Positions 8,267-16,696 of a DNA stretch of 64,000 bases are shown in pieces. The notes below the pieces were generated by a model that searched no databases, was not told the DNA's origin, and worked only from the letters and a program-made list of their open reading frames with translations. Within the stretch, counting starts at the first letter, position 1, and the number at the start of each line of letters is the position of its first letter. The stretch is taken from the NCBI RefSeq assembly GCF_047344985.1, contig NZ_CP178861.1:3410001-3474000 (forward strand). Reading direction: 5' to 3'. The DNA is from Bdellovibrio sp047344985. GTDB taxonomy: Bacteria; Bdellovibrionota; Bdellovibrionia; Bdellovibrionales; Bdellovibrionaceae. The position numbers were made by a program, and so were the translations under genes.

Positions 8267-9534
8267 CTTCTGAAGAATTATTTCAACGCGCTTTGAAGGT
8301 CGCTCCGGGTGGAGTTCACTCCCCTGTTCGTTCTTTCAAAGGACTTGATCGCGCTCCCGTTTTTTTTAAAAAAGCGGAAGGCGCGTTTTTGACTTCTGTT
8401 GAAGATAAAAAATATATCGACTTCTGCCAAAGTTTTGGTCCGTTGATCTTAGGTCACCTTGATCCTGAGGTGAAAGAAGAAGTTCATCGCATGGTCGACA
8501 CTGCATGGACTTTCGGTGCGACAGAAATTTACTCTTTGGAATTAGCAGAGTGGATCACGTCGACTTTGCCGTTCATGGAAAAGTTGCGTTTCGTTTCTTC
8601 TGGAACAGAAGCCGTGATGAGTGCTTTACGTGTGGCCCGTGCAGCGACAGGCCGTACAAAAATTTTGAAATTTGAAGGTTGCTATCACGGTCACGTTGAT
8701 AATCTTTTAGTAAAAGCCGGAAGCGGTCTTGCGGGAACAGCGGCGTCTTCAAGTGCGGGAATTCCTGCGGAGGTTGCAGCTCACACTGTTGTGACTCCGC
8801 TAGATGACGAAGCCCGCCTTGAAGAAGTTTTCCAAGTTCAAGGAAAAGACATTGCGGCTGTGATCATTGAACCACTTCCTGCAAACTATGGTCTTTTGGT
8901 TCAACGTCCTGAATTCTTAAAGCGTGTTGCTGAACTTTGCGAAAAGAACGGCAGTTTGTTGATTTTCGATGAAGTGATCTCGGGTTTCCGCGTGGGCCTT
9001 CAGGGCATGGTGGAAAAAACGGGAATTCGTCCAGATCTCGTGACTTATGGAAAAATCATCGGTGGTGGTTTCCCTGTAGGATGCTACGGCGGTAAAGCGG
9101 AATTGATGAACATGGTGGCTCCAAGTGGAGACGTTTACCAAGCCGGTACTCTGAGTGCGAATCCCATCGGTATGCGTGCGGGCCTCACAACTCTTAAAAA
9201 AATGCAGCGCCTGGATGGTTGGAATGTTCTTGAAAAGAGAACTCAAAAATTTGCTGAGACTTTGCGTGCGGGCTTTGCGAAAAAAGGCGTGCCTTTGGAA
9301 GTCAGTGCCGTAGCTTCTTTGTTCTGGATTCATGGTCCAACAAAATCTCCGATTCGTTCCATTGACCAAATTCCTGGAAATCAGGGAGCGACGTTCAAAG
9401 GTCTTTTCTTAAAAGCGTTGGATAAAGGTGTTTACTTGGCACCAAATGCTTACGAAGTAGGTTTTGTCTCTATGGCTCACACAGATGAACTTTTGGACCA
9501 GGCCGCTCATACTATTATTGAGTCTGCGGAGTAA
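8254..9534 (+). CDS. hemL: Glutamate-1-semialdehyde 2,1-aminomutase
   Basis: PLP enzyme that isomerises glutamate-1-semialdehyde to 5-aminolevulinate, completing the C5 route begun by HemA. 426 residues, the usual length. Seen: APGGVHSPVRSF at the N-terminus, SSGTEAVMSALRVARAATGR, the GCYHGH motif, and the PLP lysine K267 in VTYGKIIGGGFPVG. The start overlaps the HemCD stop by 13 bases, so translation is probably coupled. Confidence 0.97.
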   Translation: MQKVTSEELFQRALKVAPGGVHSPVRSFKGLDRAPVFFKKAEGAFLTSVEDKKYIDFCQSFGPLILGHLDPEVKEEVHRMVDTAWTFGATEIYSLELAEWITSTLPFMEKLRFVSSGTEAVMSALRVARAATGRTKILKFEGCYHGHVDNLLVKAGSGLAGTAASSSAGIPAEVAAHTVVTPLDDEARLEEVFQVQGKDIAAVIIEPLPANYGLLVQRPEFLKRVAELCEKNGSLLIFDEVISGFRVGLQGMVEKTGIRPDLVTYGKIIGGGFPVGCYGGKAELMNMVAPSGDVYQAGTLSANPIGMRAGLTTLKKMQRLDGWNVLEKRTQKFAETLRAGFAKKGVPLEVSAVASLFWIHGPTKSPIRSIDQIPGNQGATFKGLFLKALDKGVYLAPNAYEVGFVSMAHTDELLDQAAHTIIESAE

Positions 9535-9536
9535 GA

Positions 9537-10415
9537 ATGACGAAGTCCTTCCTCAAACCTCATGTGAAAACAGCGTTGGCGATCGTTTGGTTCGCCTTTA
9601 CGTTTTCACTTGTGGCTTGGTGGTGGGTGTTCTTCCTTTTACGCCTCAATCCCACAGAAGAATCAAGCCTTGAACAACTGCAAAAATCCCATCGCATGTT
9701 TGCATGGGAGGGATCGATTTTGCTCGGAGCAATTTTGATTGGTGGAATTGCGCTCGTGATATTTTCTTATCGCGATCAAAAGCGCCATCAACGTCTGCGT
9801 TTTTTCTTTTCGACATTCAGTCATGACATTAAAACGTCCATCGCTCGTCTTCGCTTACAGGCGGAAGTTTTAGAAGAAGACCTGCATGGAAATACAAACC
9901 CGGTGATGAAGCGTTTGATTCATGACATCCAACGCTTGGATCTTCAGCTAGAGAACTCTTTGCTCTTGGCAAATCTTGAAGCGGGCGAGCTTTTAAAAGA
10001 AGAAATCTCGTTAAGCGATTTGCTCTCAAGCCTTCGCATTGAATTTTCTGAATTAACTTTAGAACTTGAAAAGAACGCTGTGATCTATGGTGATCGCAGA
10101 GCCCTTTTGAGTGTTCTAAAAAATCTTCTTCAAAATGCCGTGATTCACGGAAAAGCCACCACCGTCCGCATTAAAGTGCGCGACTTGGGTGGCAGCCGCA
10201 TTGAACTGCAAATTCAAGACGACGGCTTAGGTTTTAAAGGTCCTCTAGAAAAACTGGGTTTGGAGATCCTTAAATCTCAGGACTCTCGCAGCAATGGCAT
10301 TGGCCTGCTGATCACCCGACGTCTTCTGCAAAAAATGAATGGCGACGTTATTTTTGAATCCAAAGACAACGAAGGATTTAAATCCCTTGTTGAGCTGGAG
10401 GGTCATTTGAAATGA
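9537..10415 (+). CDS. Membrane sensor histidine kinase within the heme operon
   Basis: 292 residues. Two membrane helices, about 13-35 and 59-77, enclose a periplasmic loop of only some 22 residues, so a stimulus inside or at the membrane is more likely than a large periplasmic ligand. The phosphoacceptor is H96 in TFSHDIKTS, followed by an N box around LKNLLQNAVIHG and glycine boxes DDGLGF and GIGLLITRRLL. The ATG comes two bases after the hemL stop with GGAGTAAGA in front. It overlaps the next gene, its evident response regulator, by four bases. Located between hemL and hemE, it may report heme or porphyrin state; that is inference. Confidence 0.92.
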   Translation: MTKSFLKPHVKTALAIVWFAFTFSLVAWWWVFFLLRLNPTEESSLEQLQKSHRMFAWEGSILLGAILIGGIALVIFSYRDQKRHQRLRFFFSTFSHDIKTSIARLRLQAEVLEEDLHGNTNPVMKRLIHDIQRLDLQLENSLLLANLEAGELLKEEISLSDLLSSLRIEFSELTLELEKNAVIYGDRRALLSVLKNLLQNAVIHGKATTVRIKVRDLGGSRIELQIQDDGLGFKGPLEKLGLEILKSQDSRSNGIGLLITRRLLQKMNGDVIFESKDNEGFKSLVELEGHLK

Positions 10416-11086
10416 GAAAAATCCTTCTTGTCGAAGATGATACGTCCCTCGGCGAAACTCTGACAGAGCGACTCAAAAAAGAATATGATGTCGCTTGGGG
10501 AAAGACCTTGGCTGAAGCCTGGACTTTGTTTTCGAAATCCAAAGACTTTGATTTGATTATTCTTGATGTCGGTCTTCCTGACGGAACAGGCTTTGAGCTT
10601 GCTGCCAAGATTAAGCAAATCTCTCCGGTTTTGTTTTTATTCCTCACAGCTCAGGCCGATGCAGAGTCGCGCTTGCAAGGTTTTGAATTGGGTGCCGAAG
10701 AGTACATTCCAAAACCATTTCATTTAAAAGAGCTTTTAATTCGCGTAAAACACGTTTTGGATGCCCATGCTCCGGCTCGTGAAATTGAACTTGAAAATTG
10801 CACAGTCAGCTTCACAAATATGTCCGTGCAAAAAAAATCAGGGCAGATCGAATATCCTCCCGTGACGGATATGAAGATCCTGCAACTTCTTATTGAAAAA
10901 TCCCCTCGGGTTTTAAGTCGTGATGAAATCATGAATGAAATCTGGGGTGTTGATAAAAATCCAAGTCACCGAACGATTGATAATATTATTGTGCGCCTCC
11001 GCCAACTTCTTGGAGACGACGGAGAAAAACACATTCGCTCCGTTCGCGGCGTTGGCTACCAGTGGTCCACAGAGGAGAACTCATGA
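10412..11086 (+). CDS. OmpR-family response regulator within the heme operon
   Basis: 224 residues: a receiver domain with acidic pair E8-D9-D10, phosphoacceptor D52 in ILDVGLPDG, Thr in FLTAQA and Lys in YIPKPF, then a winged-helix DNA-binding domain (about 128-222) with SHRTIDNIIVRLRQLLGD as recognition region and RGVGYQW at its end. Partner of the kinase just upstream (4-base overlap). Its stop overlaps the hemE start (ATGA), so the pair is embedded in the operon, not merely adjacent. Autoregulation of heme synthesis is a reasonable but untested idea. Confidence 0.94.
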   Translation: MRKILLVEDDTSLGETLTERLKKEYDVAWGKTLAEAWTLFSKSKDFDLIILDVGLPDGTGFELAAKIKQISPVLFLFLTAQADAESRLQGFELGAEEYIPKPFHLKELLIRVKHVLDAHAPAREIELENCTVSFTNMSVQKKSGQIEYPPVTDMKILQLLIEKSPRVLSRDEIMNEIWGVDKNPSHRTIDNIIVRLRQLLGDDGEKHIRSVRGVGYQWSTEENS

Positions 11087-12102
11087 ATACACTATTTAAA
11101 AACGCTCAACAAAGAACCCCTCAAGCTGTTCCACCGATCTGGTTTATGCGTCAAGCAGGCCGTTATCACAAACACTATCAAGGCTTGCGCTCTCAGCATT
11201 CATTTATGGACCTTTGCAAAAAGCCGGAACTCGCAGCCCAAGTGGCGCTGGGGCCAGTAGCTGAATTTGATTTCGACGTTTCCATTTTGTTCAGCGACAT
11301 CTTATTCCCGCTTGAGGCTTTGGGTATGGGATTGGATTACACGGATCACGGTCCACAATTGGGATTTAAATTAAATCCTGAAACGATCAATACGTTGGGT
11401 TCTGTTGATAAGGCTGTTGAGTTCATGAGCTTTCAAAAGGAAGCGATGAAAGCGACTCGCGCCGTTTTGCCCTCAAACAAAAGCTTGATCGGCTTTGTCG
11501 GCGGCCCTTGGACTTTGTTCGTTTACGCGGTTGAAGGTTCGCACGCAGGCTCTTTGATTCAGTCAAAAACTTTGATTCATCTGTTTCCTAAATTTCTAGA
11601 GAAGATGTATCCACTTCTTAAAGAAAACATCCGTCTGCAATTCGAAGGTGGCGCTGAAACGGTCATGGTTTTTGATACGGCAGCAGGAGAAGTATCTCCG
11701 CTATTCTTCCAAGAGTGGATTCAACCTGTTCTTGCACGTATTGCTCAAGATTATCCGGGTAAGATCGGTTACTACTCTAAAGGAACTCAGTCTGTGTTCT
11801 TTAATAAAGCCTTTGCGGAGCTTCCTTGGGCAGGTCAGGGTTTCGATCACCGTTGCTGGATCCCGGACTCTTTCAAAGTTCAAAATAAAGGTTTCGTTCA
11901 AGGAAACTTCGATCAAAGTTTGTTATTTATGGATGACAGTGATTTCAAAAAAGCATTGCAAACATTCCTGACTCCAATGAAGGCCATGACCCTTCAGGAA
12001 AGAGCGGGTTGGGTTTGTGGTTTGGGTCACGGTGTTCTGCCTAAAACTCCAGAAAAGAATGTGAAACTTTTCGTGGAGACTGTCCGTAAGGAGCTCGCAT
12101 GA
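11083..12102 (+). CDS. hemE: Uroporphyrinogen decarboxylase
   Basis: Removes four carboxyl groups from uroporphyrinogen III to give coproporphyrinogen III. 339 residues. The N-terminal signature PIWFMRQAGRY is present, as are FSDILFPLEALG with the catalytic Asp and GFVGGPWTLFVY. I set the start at ATG 11083, preceded by GAGGAG at 11072-11077 and overlapping the regulator stop as ATGA; an upstream in-frame GTG at 11062 would only add residues before the conserved start. Confidence 0.97.
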   Translation: MNTLFKNAQQRTPQAVPPIWFMRQAGRYHKHYQGLRSQHSFMDLCKKPELAAQVALGPVAEFDFDVSILFSDILFPLEALGMGLDYTDHGPQLGFKLNPETINTLGSVDKAVEFMSFQKEAMKATRAVLPSNKSLIGFVGGPWTLFVYAVEGSHAGSLIQSKTLIHLFPKFLEKMYPLLKENIRLQFEGGAETVMVFDTAAGEVSPLFFQEWIQPVLARIAQDYPGKIGYYSKGTQSVFFNKAFAELPWAGQGFDHRCWIPDSFKVQNKGFVQGNFDQSLLFMDDSDFKKALQTFLTPMKAMTLQERAGWVCGLGHGVLPKTPEKNVKLFVETVRKELA

Positions 12103-13448
12103 TGAAAGATCTTTTAGCAAAATACGATGTTCCCGCTCCCCGTTATACATCTTATCCAACGGTTCCTTATTGGGAAGTAAACCCGACAAGTGACCAATGG
12201 GTTCAGCATCTCAGAGCGACTCTTCAAGAAAAGCCAGGTGGCTGGTCGCTTTATTTGCACATTCCGTTCTGTGAATCACTTTGCACATTCTGTGGCTGCA
12301 ACAACATCATCACTAAAGATCACAAAAGGGAAACTCCCTATGTCGATTTGATTCTAAAAGAATGGCAGCTTTACATAGAGCAAGTGCCTGAACTTTTAGA
12401 AAAACCGTTAAAGCACATTCACCTCGGAGGAGGAACTCCAACGTTCTTATCAGCAGAGTCTCTTGTGCAACTCCTTCGCCCGATCATGTCGCGTGTTAAA
12501 GTCGACCTTAATGATTTTGAGGGTTCTATCGAAGTCGATCCTCGCCGCACGAATCCACAACAATTAAAAGCTCTGCGTGAGCTGGGCTTCACACGTGTGA
12601 GCATGGGCGTTCAAGATTTCAATCCTGAAGTGCAAAGACTTGTGAATCGCATTCAGCCTTTTGATATCACTGCGAACCTCACAAAAGCCGCGCGTGATAT
12701 GGGCTACACTTCGGTGAACTTCGATTTGATCTATGGCCTTGCGAAACAAACCCCTGAGTCAATCCGTGAAACAGCGAAAGCCACTGTGCAACTTCGCCCG
12801 GACCGTATCGCTCTTTACAGTTTTGCTTTGGTGCCGTGGATTAAACCCGCCCAAAGACTTTTTAAAGACGAAGACCTTCCGAAATCAGCTGAAAAACGAG
12901 AGCTCTACGAAATCGCTCGCGGTGTTTTGCTTGAAGCGGGCTACGTGGAAGTTGGCATGGATCACTTTGCTCTGCCAACAGACAATTTGTGCGTAGCTAT
13001 GAATGAAAAGCGTTTGCATCGTAACTTTATGGGCTACACGGATCAACGCACGGATGTTCTTTTGGGCTTGGGTGTTTCTTCAATTTCTGAAACTCCTTAC
13101 AGCTTCCATCAAAATGAAAAAGTGCTGCCTTTGTATGAAGCTGCCCTCGATGAAGGTCGGCTTCCAACACTGCGTGGACACGTTTTAACGGCGGAAGATC
13201 AAGTTCGTCGTGATCAAATTTTAAAATTGATGACCGAGTTCGAAGTGAAATTCACTGATGAGACGCAAGAGAAACAATCTGAAGAGTTTTTAGCCGAGAT
13301 GATCAAAGACTCCTTGGTTGAGGTTCGCGAACACAAATTAGTTGTGAAAGAGGCCGGACGTCCTTTCTTACGAAATGCATGTGTGTTCTTTGATGAGCGC
13401 TTAAAGTCCAAACAACCTCAGACAAAAATCTTTTCGCAATCTATATGA
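12099..13448 (+). CDS. hemN: Oxygen-independent coproporphyrinogen III oxidase
   Basis: Radical SAM enzyme that oxidatively decarboxylates coproporphyrinogen III to protoporphyrinogen IX without oxygen. 449 residues. The cluster motif HIPFCESLCTFCGCN has the CxxxCxxC triad plus the extra cysteine typical of true HemN, unlike HemW-like relatives; it is followed by HLGGGTPTFL and VDPRRTNPQQL. Conserved substrate-binding tail elements such as FMGYTDQRTDVLLGLGVSS are present. Two ATG codons stand together at 12099 and 12102; both overlap or touch the hemE stop. Confidence 0.96.
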   Translation: MMKDLLAKYDVPAPRYTSYPTVPYWEVNPTSDQWVQHLRATLQEKPGGWSLYLHIPFCESLCTFCGCNNIITKDHKRETPYVDLILKEWQLYIEQVPELLEKPLKHIHLGGGTPTFLSAESLVQLLRPIMSRVKVDLNDFEGSIEVDPRRTNPQQLKALRELGFTRVSMGVQDFNPEVQRLVNRIQPFDITANLTKAARDMGYTSVNFDLIYGLAKQTPESIRETAKATVQLRPDRIALYSFALVPWIKPAQRLFKDEDLPKSAEKRELYEIARGVLLEAGYVEVGMDHFALPTDNLCVAMNEKRLHRNFMGYTDQRTDVLLGLGVSSISETPYSFHQNEKVLPLYEAALDEGRLPTLRGHVLTAEDQVRRDQILKLMTEFEVKFTDETQEKQSEEFLAEMIKDSLVEVREHKLVVKEAGRPFLRNACVFFDERLKSKQPQTKIFSQSI

Positions 13449-14656
13449 AAAAAGTCAGCGTGATTGGCGCTGGCTTTGCCGGGCTCACCGTAGCTCTCAG
13501 ACTTGCGCAAAAAGGTTTTGAAGTCGATCTCTATGAAAGCTCTTCCCGCGTAGGAGGGCTTTTAGGTACAGATGTCACCGATTACGGAATAGCAGAGCGT
13601 GCCGCCAATGCTTTGATTTGCACGGAAAAAGCGGTGGGCCTTTTCAAGGAATTGGGCATAACGCCCGTCACTCCTTTGCAAACTTCGAAAAAAAGATTTC
13701 TTTTTCGCGAGACTCCTCGCGCTTGGCCATTGAGCTTTGTCGAAACTGTGGGGTTTCTGGGCCGTCTTCTTCCCAGGGCTCTGGGCGGCAAAAAGAATTT
13801 AAAACCCCGTGATAATGAAACTTTACAGACGTGGGGACTGCGCAATATCGGACCTCACGCCACTCAATACATTCTAGGTCCTGCCATGCAGGGAATTTAT
13901 GGCAATGAGATTTCGGGTCTGAGTGCGGGTTTGATTTTAGGCCCTATCTTTTCAAAAAAGAAGAAAGATAAATACAAAGGTCTTTTGACAGGGCCGTACG
14001 GAATGCAAGATCTTGTGGATCATTTGCTGGCGAAGCTCAAAGAACTTAACGTCAATGTCCGTTTAAACTCTAGCGTCGATCCCAAAACTCTTTCAGGACC
14101 TCTCGTTGTCGCTACATCAGCTCAAGCCGCAGCAAATCTTTTAAAAGCCTCACACCCTGACACCTCAGAACTTTTAAAGCGCATTCGTATGTCGTCTTTG
14201 ATGAGTGTTACGTTGTTCTTCAGCAAACCCCAGACATCTTATCAAGGTTTTGGCTGTTTGATTCCGCGTGGATATGGCTTAAAATCTTTGGGAGTTCTTA
14301 TGAACTCTTATATTTTTAAAGGCCGTGATAAAACTTATAACGAGACATGGATTTTAGGTGGTGTGGAAGAAGAAGCACTTCTTGATCTTTCCGATTCAGA
14401 AATTTTGACACTAATCGCGGAGGAGCGTCATCGCATCCTCGGCCATAAGGAAAGCCTTCTTGATTATCGCATCAACCGCTGGAAAAATGCTTTGCCTTAT
14501 TACGATCTACAGCTAGAAGAAACTTTGAGAAAATTAAACCGTGAGGCTTCAAAAGATTTGTACTTGCACGGAAATTATCTTGGAGGCATTGGTTTAAGTA
14601 AAATACTTGAGCGCAGTGATATGCTCGCAGAGGAGATTGCGAATCAACATGGCTAA
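13445..14656 (+). CDS. hemG: FAD-dependent protoporphyrinogen oxidase
   Basis: Oxidises protoporphyrinogen IX to protoporphyrin IX. 403 residues, somewhat shorter than the usual 450-470 of the HemY-type oxidase. The dinucleotide-binding motif VIGAGFAGLTVALRLAQKG opens the protein, with GGLLGT after it; a C-terminal YLHGNYLGGIGLSKILE segment closes the FAD site. With HemN upstream and ferrochelatase downstream the protoporphyrin route is implied; activity on coproporphyrinogen cannot be excluded from sequence. Overlaps hemN by 4 bases and hemH by 8. Confidence 0.92.
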   Translation: MKKVSVIGAGFAGLTVALRLAQKGFEVDLYESSSRVGGLLGTDVTDYGIAERAANALICTEKAVGLFKELGITPVTPLQTSKKRFLFRETPRAWPLSFVETVGFLGRLLPRALGGKKNLKPRDNETLQTWGLRNIGPHATQYILGPAMQGIYGNEISGLSAGLILGPIFSKKKKDKYKGLLTGPYGMQDLVDHLLAKLKELNVNVRLNSSVDPKTLSGPLVVATSAQAAANLLKASHPDTSELLKRIRMSSLMSVTLFFSKPQTSYQGFGCLIPRGYGLKSLGVLMNSYIFKGRDKTYNETWILGGVEEEALLDLSDSEILTLIAEERHRILGHKESLLDYRINRWKNALPYYDLQLEETLRKLNREASKDLYLHGNYLGGIGLSKILERSDMLAEEIANQHG

Positions 14657-15683
14657 AAAAGGTGTCTTGCTTTTAAATATCGGAAGTCCTAAGTCCTACG
14701 AAGTCAAAGATGTAAAAAAATACCTTAATACGTTTTTGATGGATAAAGACGTGATTAATTTGCCATTCGTTTTTCGTTGGCCTTTGGTTCACCTTTTGAT
14801 TGTTCCTCGCCGCGCTCCTTTTTCCGCAGAAAACTACAAAAAAGTTTGGCTTCAAGGAGAGGGCTCTCCTCTCACCGTCTACACCCAAAGATTTGCCAGC
14901 CGGCTTCAAAAGGATCTTGGCAGCGATTATCTTGTAAAGGTCGGCATGCGCTATGCGGAACCGGGAATTGAAAAAGCTTTGCGTGAATTTGAAGAGTCTG
15001 GAGTTGAAACAATTATCCTGGCTCCCCTTTTTCCCCAATATGCGGAAGCCACGACAGAATCTTCGCTGAAAGAAGTCGACCGATTAGCAGGCCGTTTAGG
15101 AATTGATATCCCCACAGAAAGCCTGCCTCCGTTCTTTGATGAAAAAGCATTTATTGATCCTACCGTTCGTATCATCCAAGAAACTTTGGGCGACGAAAAG
15201 CCGGATCATTATCTTTTCTCGTTCCACGGCCTTCCTGAAAGTCATATTCGCAAAGTGCCTGGTTGTTTGCGCAGCGACGATTGCTGTTTTGAGGAAAATG
15301 CCTGCGCCAAGAATTGCTATCGCGCTCAATGTTTTGAATCCGCGACACAGATCGCAGAATCTTTAGGGCTTCTTGACAGTCACTGGAGCGTCTCTTTTCA
15401 ATCACGATTGGGCCGTGGCGAATGGTTAAAACCAGCAACGGATCACTCTTTAGAAATTCTTGCGCAAACAGGAAAGAAAAAAGTGGCGGTGATTTGCCCT
15501 TCGTTTGTCGCTGATTGCATCGAAACCTTGGAAGAAATAGGAATCGGCGGGCAAGAAACGTTTAAAGAACACGGCGGTCAGGAGTATCATCTGATTCCAT
15601 GCTTGAATGATGATAAAGAATGGACATCAAAGTTCGCTGACTTAATTAGGGAATTAAAAATAGTAACAGCGGAATCAAGATAG
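14649..15683 (+). CDS. hemH: Ferrochelatase
   Basis: Inserts ferrous iron into protoporphyrin IX, the last step of heme b synthesis. 344 residues from ATG 14649. The catalytic His lies in FSFHGLPESHI, with a SFVADCIETLEEI metal-site segment downstream. Four cysteines in the stretch RSDDCCFEENACAKNC suggest an Fe-S cluster like that of some bacterial and animal ferrochelatases, although placement differs from the animal C-terminus. The start overlaps the hemG stop by 8 bases. The 3' end overlaps the convergent lrgB by 38 bases, so no terminator separates them. Confidence 0.95.
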   Translation: MAKKGVLLLNIGSPKSYEVKDVKKYLNTFLMDKDVINLPFVFRWPLVHLLIVPRRAPFSAENYKKVWLQGEGSPLTVYTQRFASRLQKDLGSDYLVKVGMRYAEPGIEKALREFEESGVETIILAPLFPQYAEATTESSLKEVDRLAGRLGIDIPTESLPPFFDEKAFIDPTVRIIQETLGDEKPDHYLFSFHGLPESHIRKVPGCLRSDDCCFEENACAKNCYRAQCFESATQIAESLGLLDSHWSVSFQSRLGRGEWLKPATDHSLEILAQTGKKKVAVICPSFVADCIETLEEIGIGGQETFKEHGGQEYHLIPCLNDDKEWTSKFADLIRELKIVTAESR

Positions 15684-16326
15684 CAGTCATCAAACCGTTG
15701 AGCGCCATCGCGAGTCCTGCGAAAGCGCCAGCCATTTCATTGATTTGAAAAGCACGGAAAGTCCCAAGACCGTGAGCTGCAAGTCCCATGGAGAATCCTT
15801 TAACAAGCGGATCTTTTACTTTCACAAGCTTCATCACGGTGCCAGCCACAATGGCCCCGACAATTCCGGTTATCATCACAAAAACTGTCGAGAGCGTTGG
15901 CACCCCACCGATCTTTTCTGAAATTCCCATCGCGATAGGCGTGGTCACTGATTTTGGCGACAGAGATAAAAGAATGTCATGGGGAAGACCTAAAAAATAG
16001 CCCACCAGGACGGCACTAAAAATTCCGATAAAAGATCCCACGGTCAAAGCAATCGTCAGTGGAACTAAAACTTTTTTAAGGCGCGACAGTTGATTGTATA
16101 ACGGCAGCGCAAATCCCACTGTCGCCGGCCCCAGCATAAAATGAATCGGACGAACGCCTTGGAAATATTCTGCATAGGGAATACGAAAAATCAGAAGAAC
16201 GGCGATCACCGCCATCATCGTAATCACCGGAGGACTCAAAAACGGATGATCTTTTCCGTAAGTACTAAGTTTTCTTGCCGCAAGATAAAATCCGAAAGTC
16301 ATAATCAAAGAAAACAACTCAATCAT
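15646..16326 (-). CDS. lrgB: LrgB/CidB-family membrane protein
   Basis: Multi-pass inner-membrane protein of the LrgB family, known in Gram-positives as the partner of the holin-like LrgA and more widely linked to pyruvate or glycolate efflux and envelope control. 226 residues with about six or seven hydrophobic segments, and the family motifs FMLGPATVGFALPLY, SPKSVTTPIAMGISE and AAHGLGTFRAF. The start at ATG 16326 gives an 8-base overlap with lrgA and has CGGAGA before it; a longer frame to 16362 would run deep into lrgA. It converges on hemH with a 38-base overlap. Confidence 0.92.
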   Translation of the reverse strand: MIELFSLIMTFGFYLAARKLSTYGKDHPFLSPPVITMMAVIAVLLIFRIPYAEYFQGVRPIHFMLGPATVGFALPLYNQLSRLKKVLVPLTIALTVGSFIGIFSAVLVGYFLGLPHDILLSLSPKSVTTPIAMGISEKIGGVPTLSTVFVMITGIVGAIVAGTVMKLVKVKDPLVKGFSMGLAAHGLGTFRAFQINEMAGAFAGLAMALNGLMTAILIPLLLFLIP

Positions 16327-16696
16327 GAGAAGTCTCCGTCTGATTTTTCTTAATAAGAACATTAAAGAACCAAGCTGTTACAGCAAGAGTGACGGTTGTA
16401 CTTACCAGCAGAGTCACTCCCATCGCCCAACCGTATTTGCCGAACAAATCAAAATAATCGATAATTCCAACACCGGCCGGAACAAAGAAGAGAGCTAGGT
16501 GCGCATTCATGAATTGGCTGAGAGCTTCGACTTTTTGTTTCAATGGTGGATACAAAACCAGAGCGATAAAAAAATAGACCATTCCAAGAACAGGTCCTGG
16601 AATAAACAAATGAAGGAGTCGAACCGTTCCCTCACCCAAAAACTGAAAACAAAGCAAGATGAGAAGTGCCAAAATCATGATGGCAAAGACTAACAC
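16319..16696 (-). CDS. lrgA: LrgA/CidA-family holin-like membrane protein
   Basis: 125 residues with four hydrophobic helices and the family elements IPGPVLGMVYFF and LFFVPAGVGIIDY. LrgA-like proteins are small holin-like partners of LrgB. The GTG at 16696 follows the upstream stop directly; an ATG at 16678 would drop six residues and cannot be excluded. Order DipZ-LrgA-LrgB with no gaps indicates one transcript. Confidence 0.9.
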   Translation of the reverse strand: MLVFAIMILALLILLCFQFLGEGTVRLLHLFIPGPVLGMVYFFIALVLYPPLKQKVEALSQFMNAHLALFFVPAGVGIIDYFDLFGKYGWAMGVTLLVSTTVTLAVTAWFFNVLIKKNQTETSHD

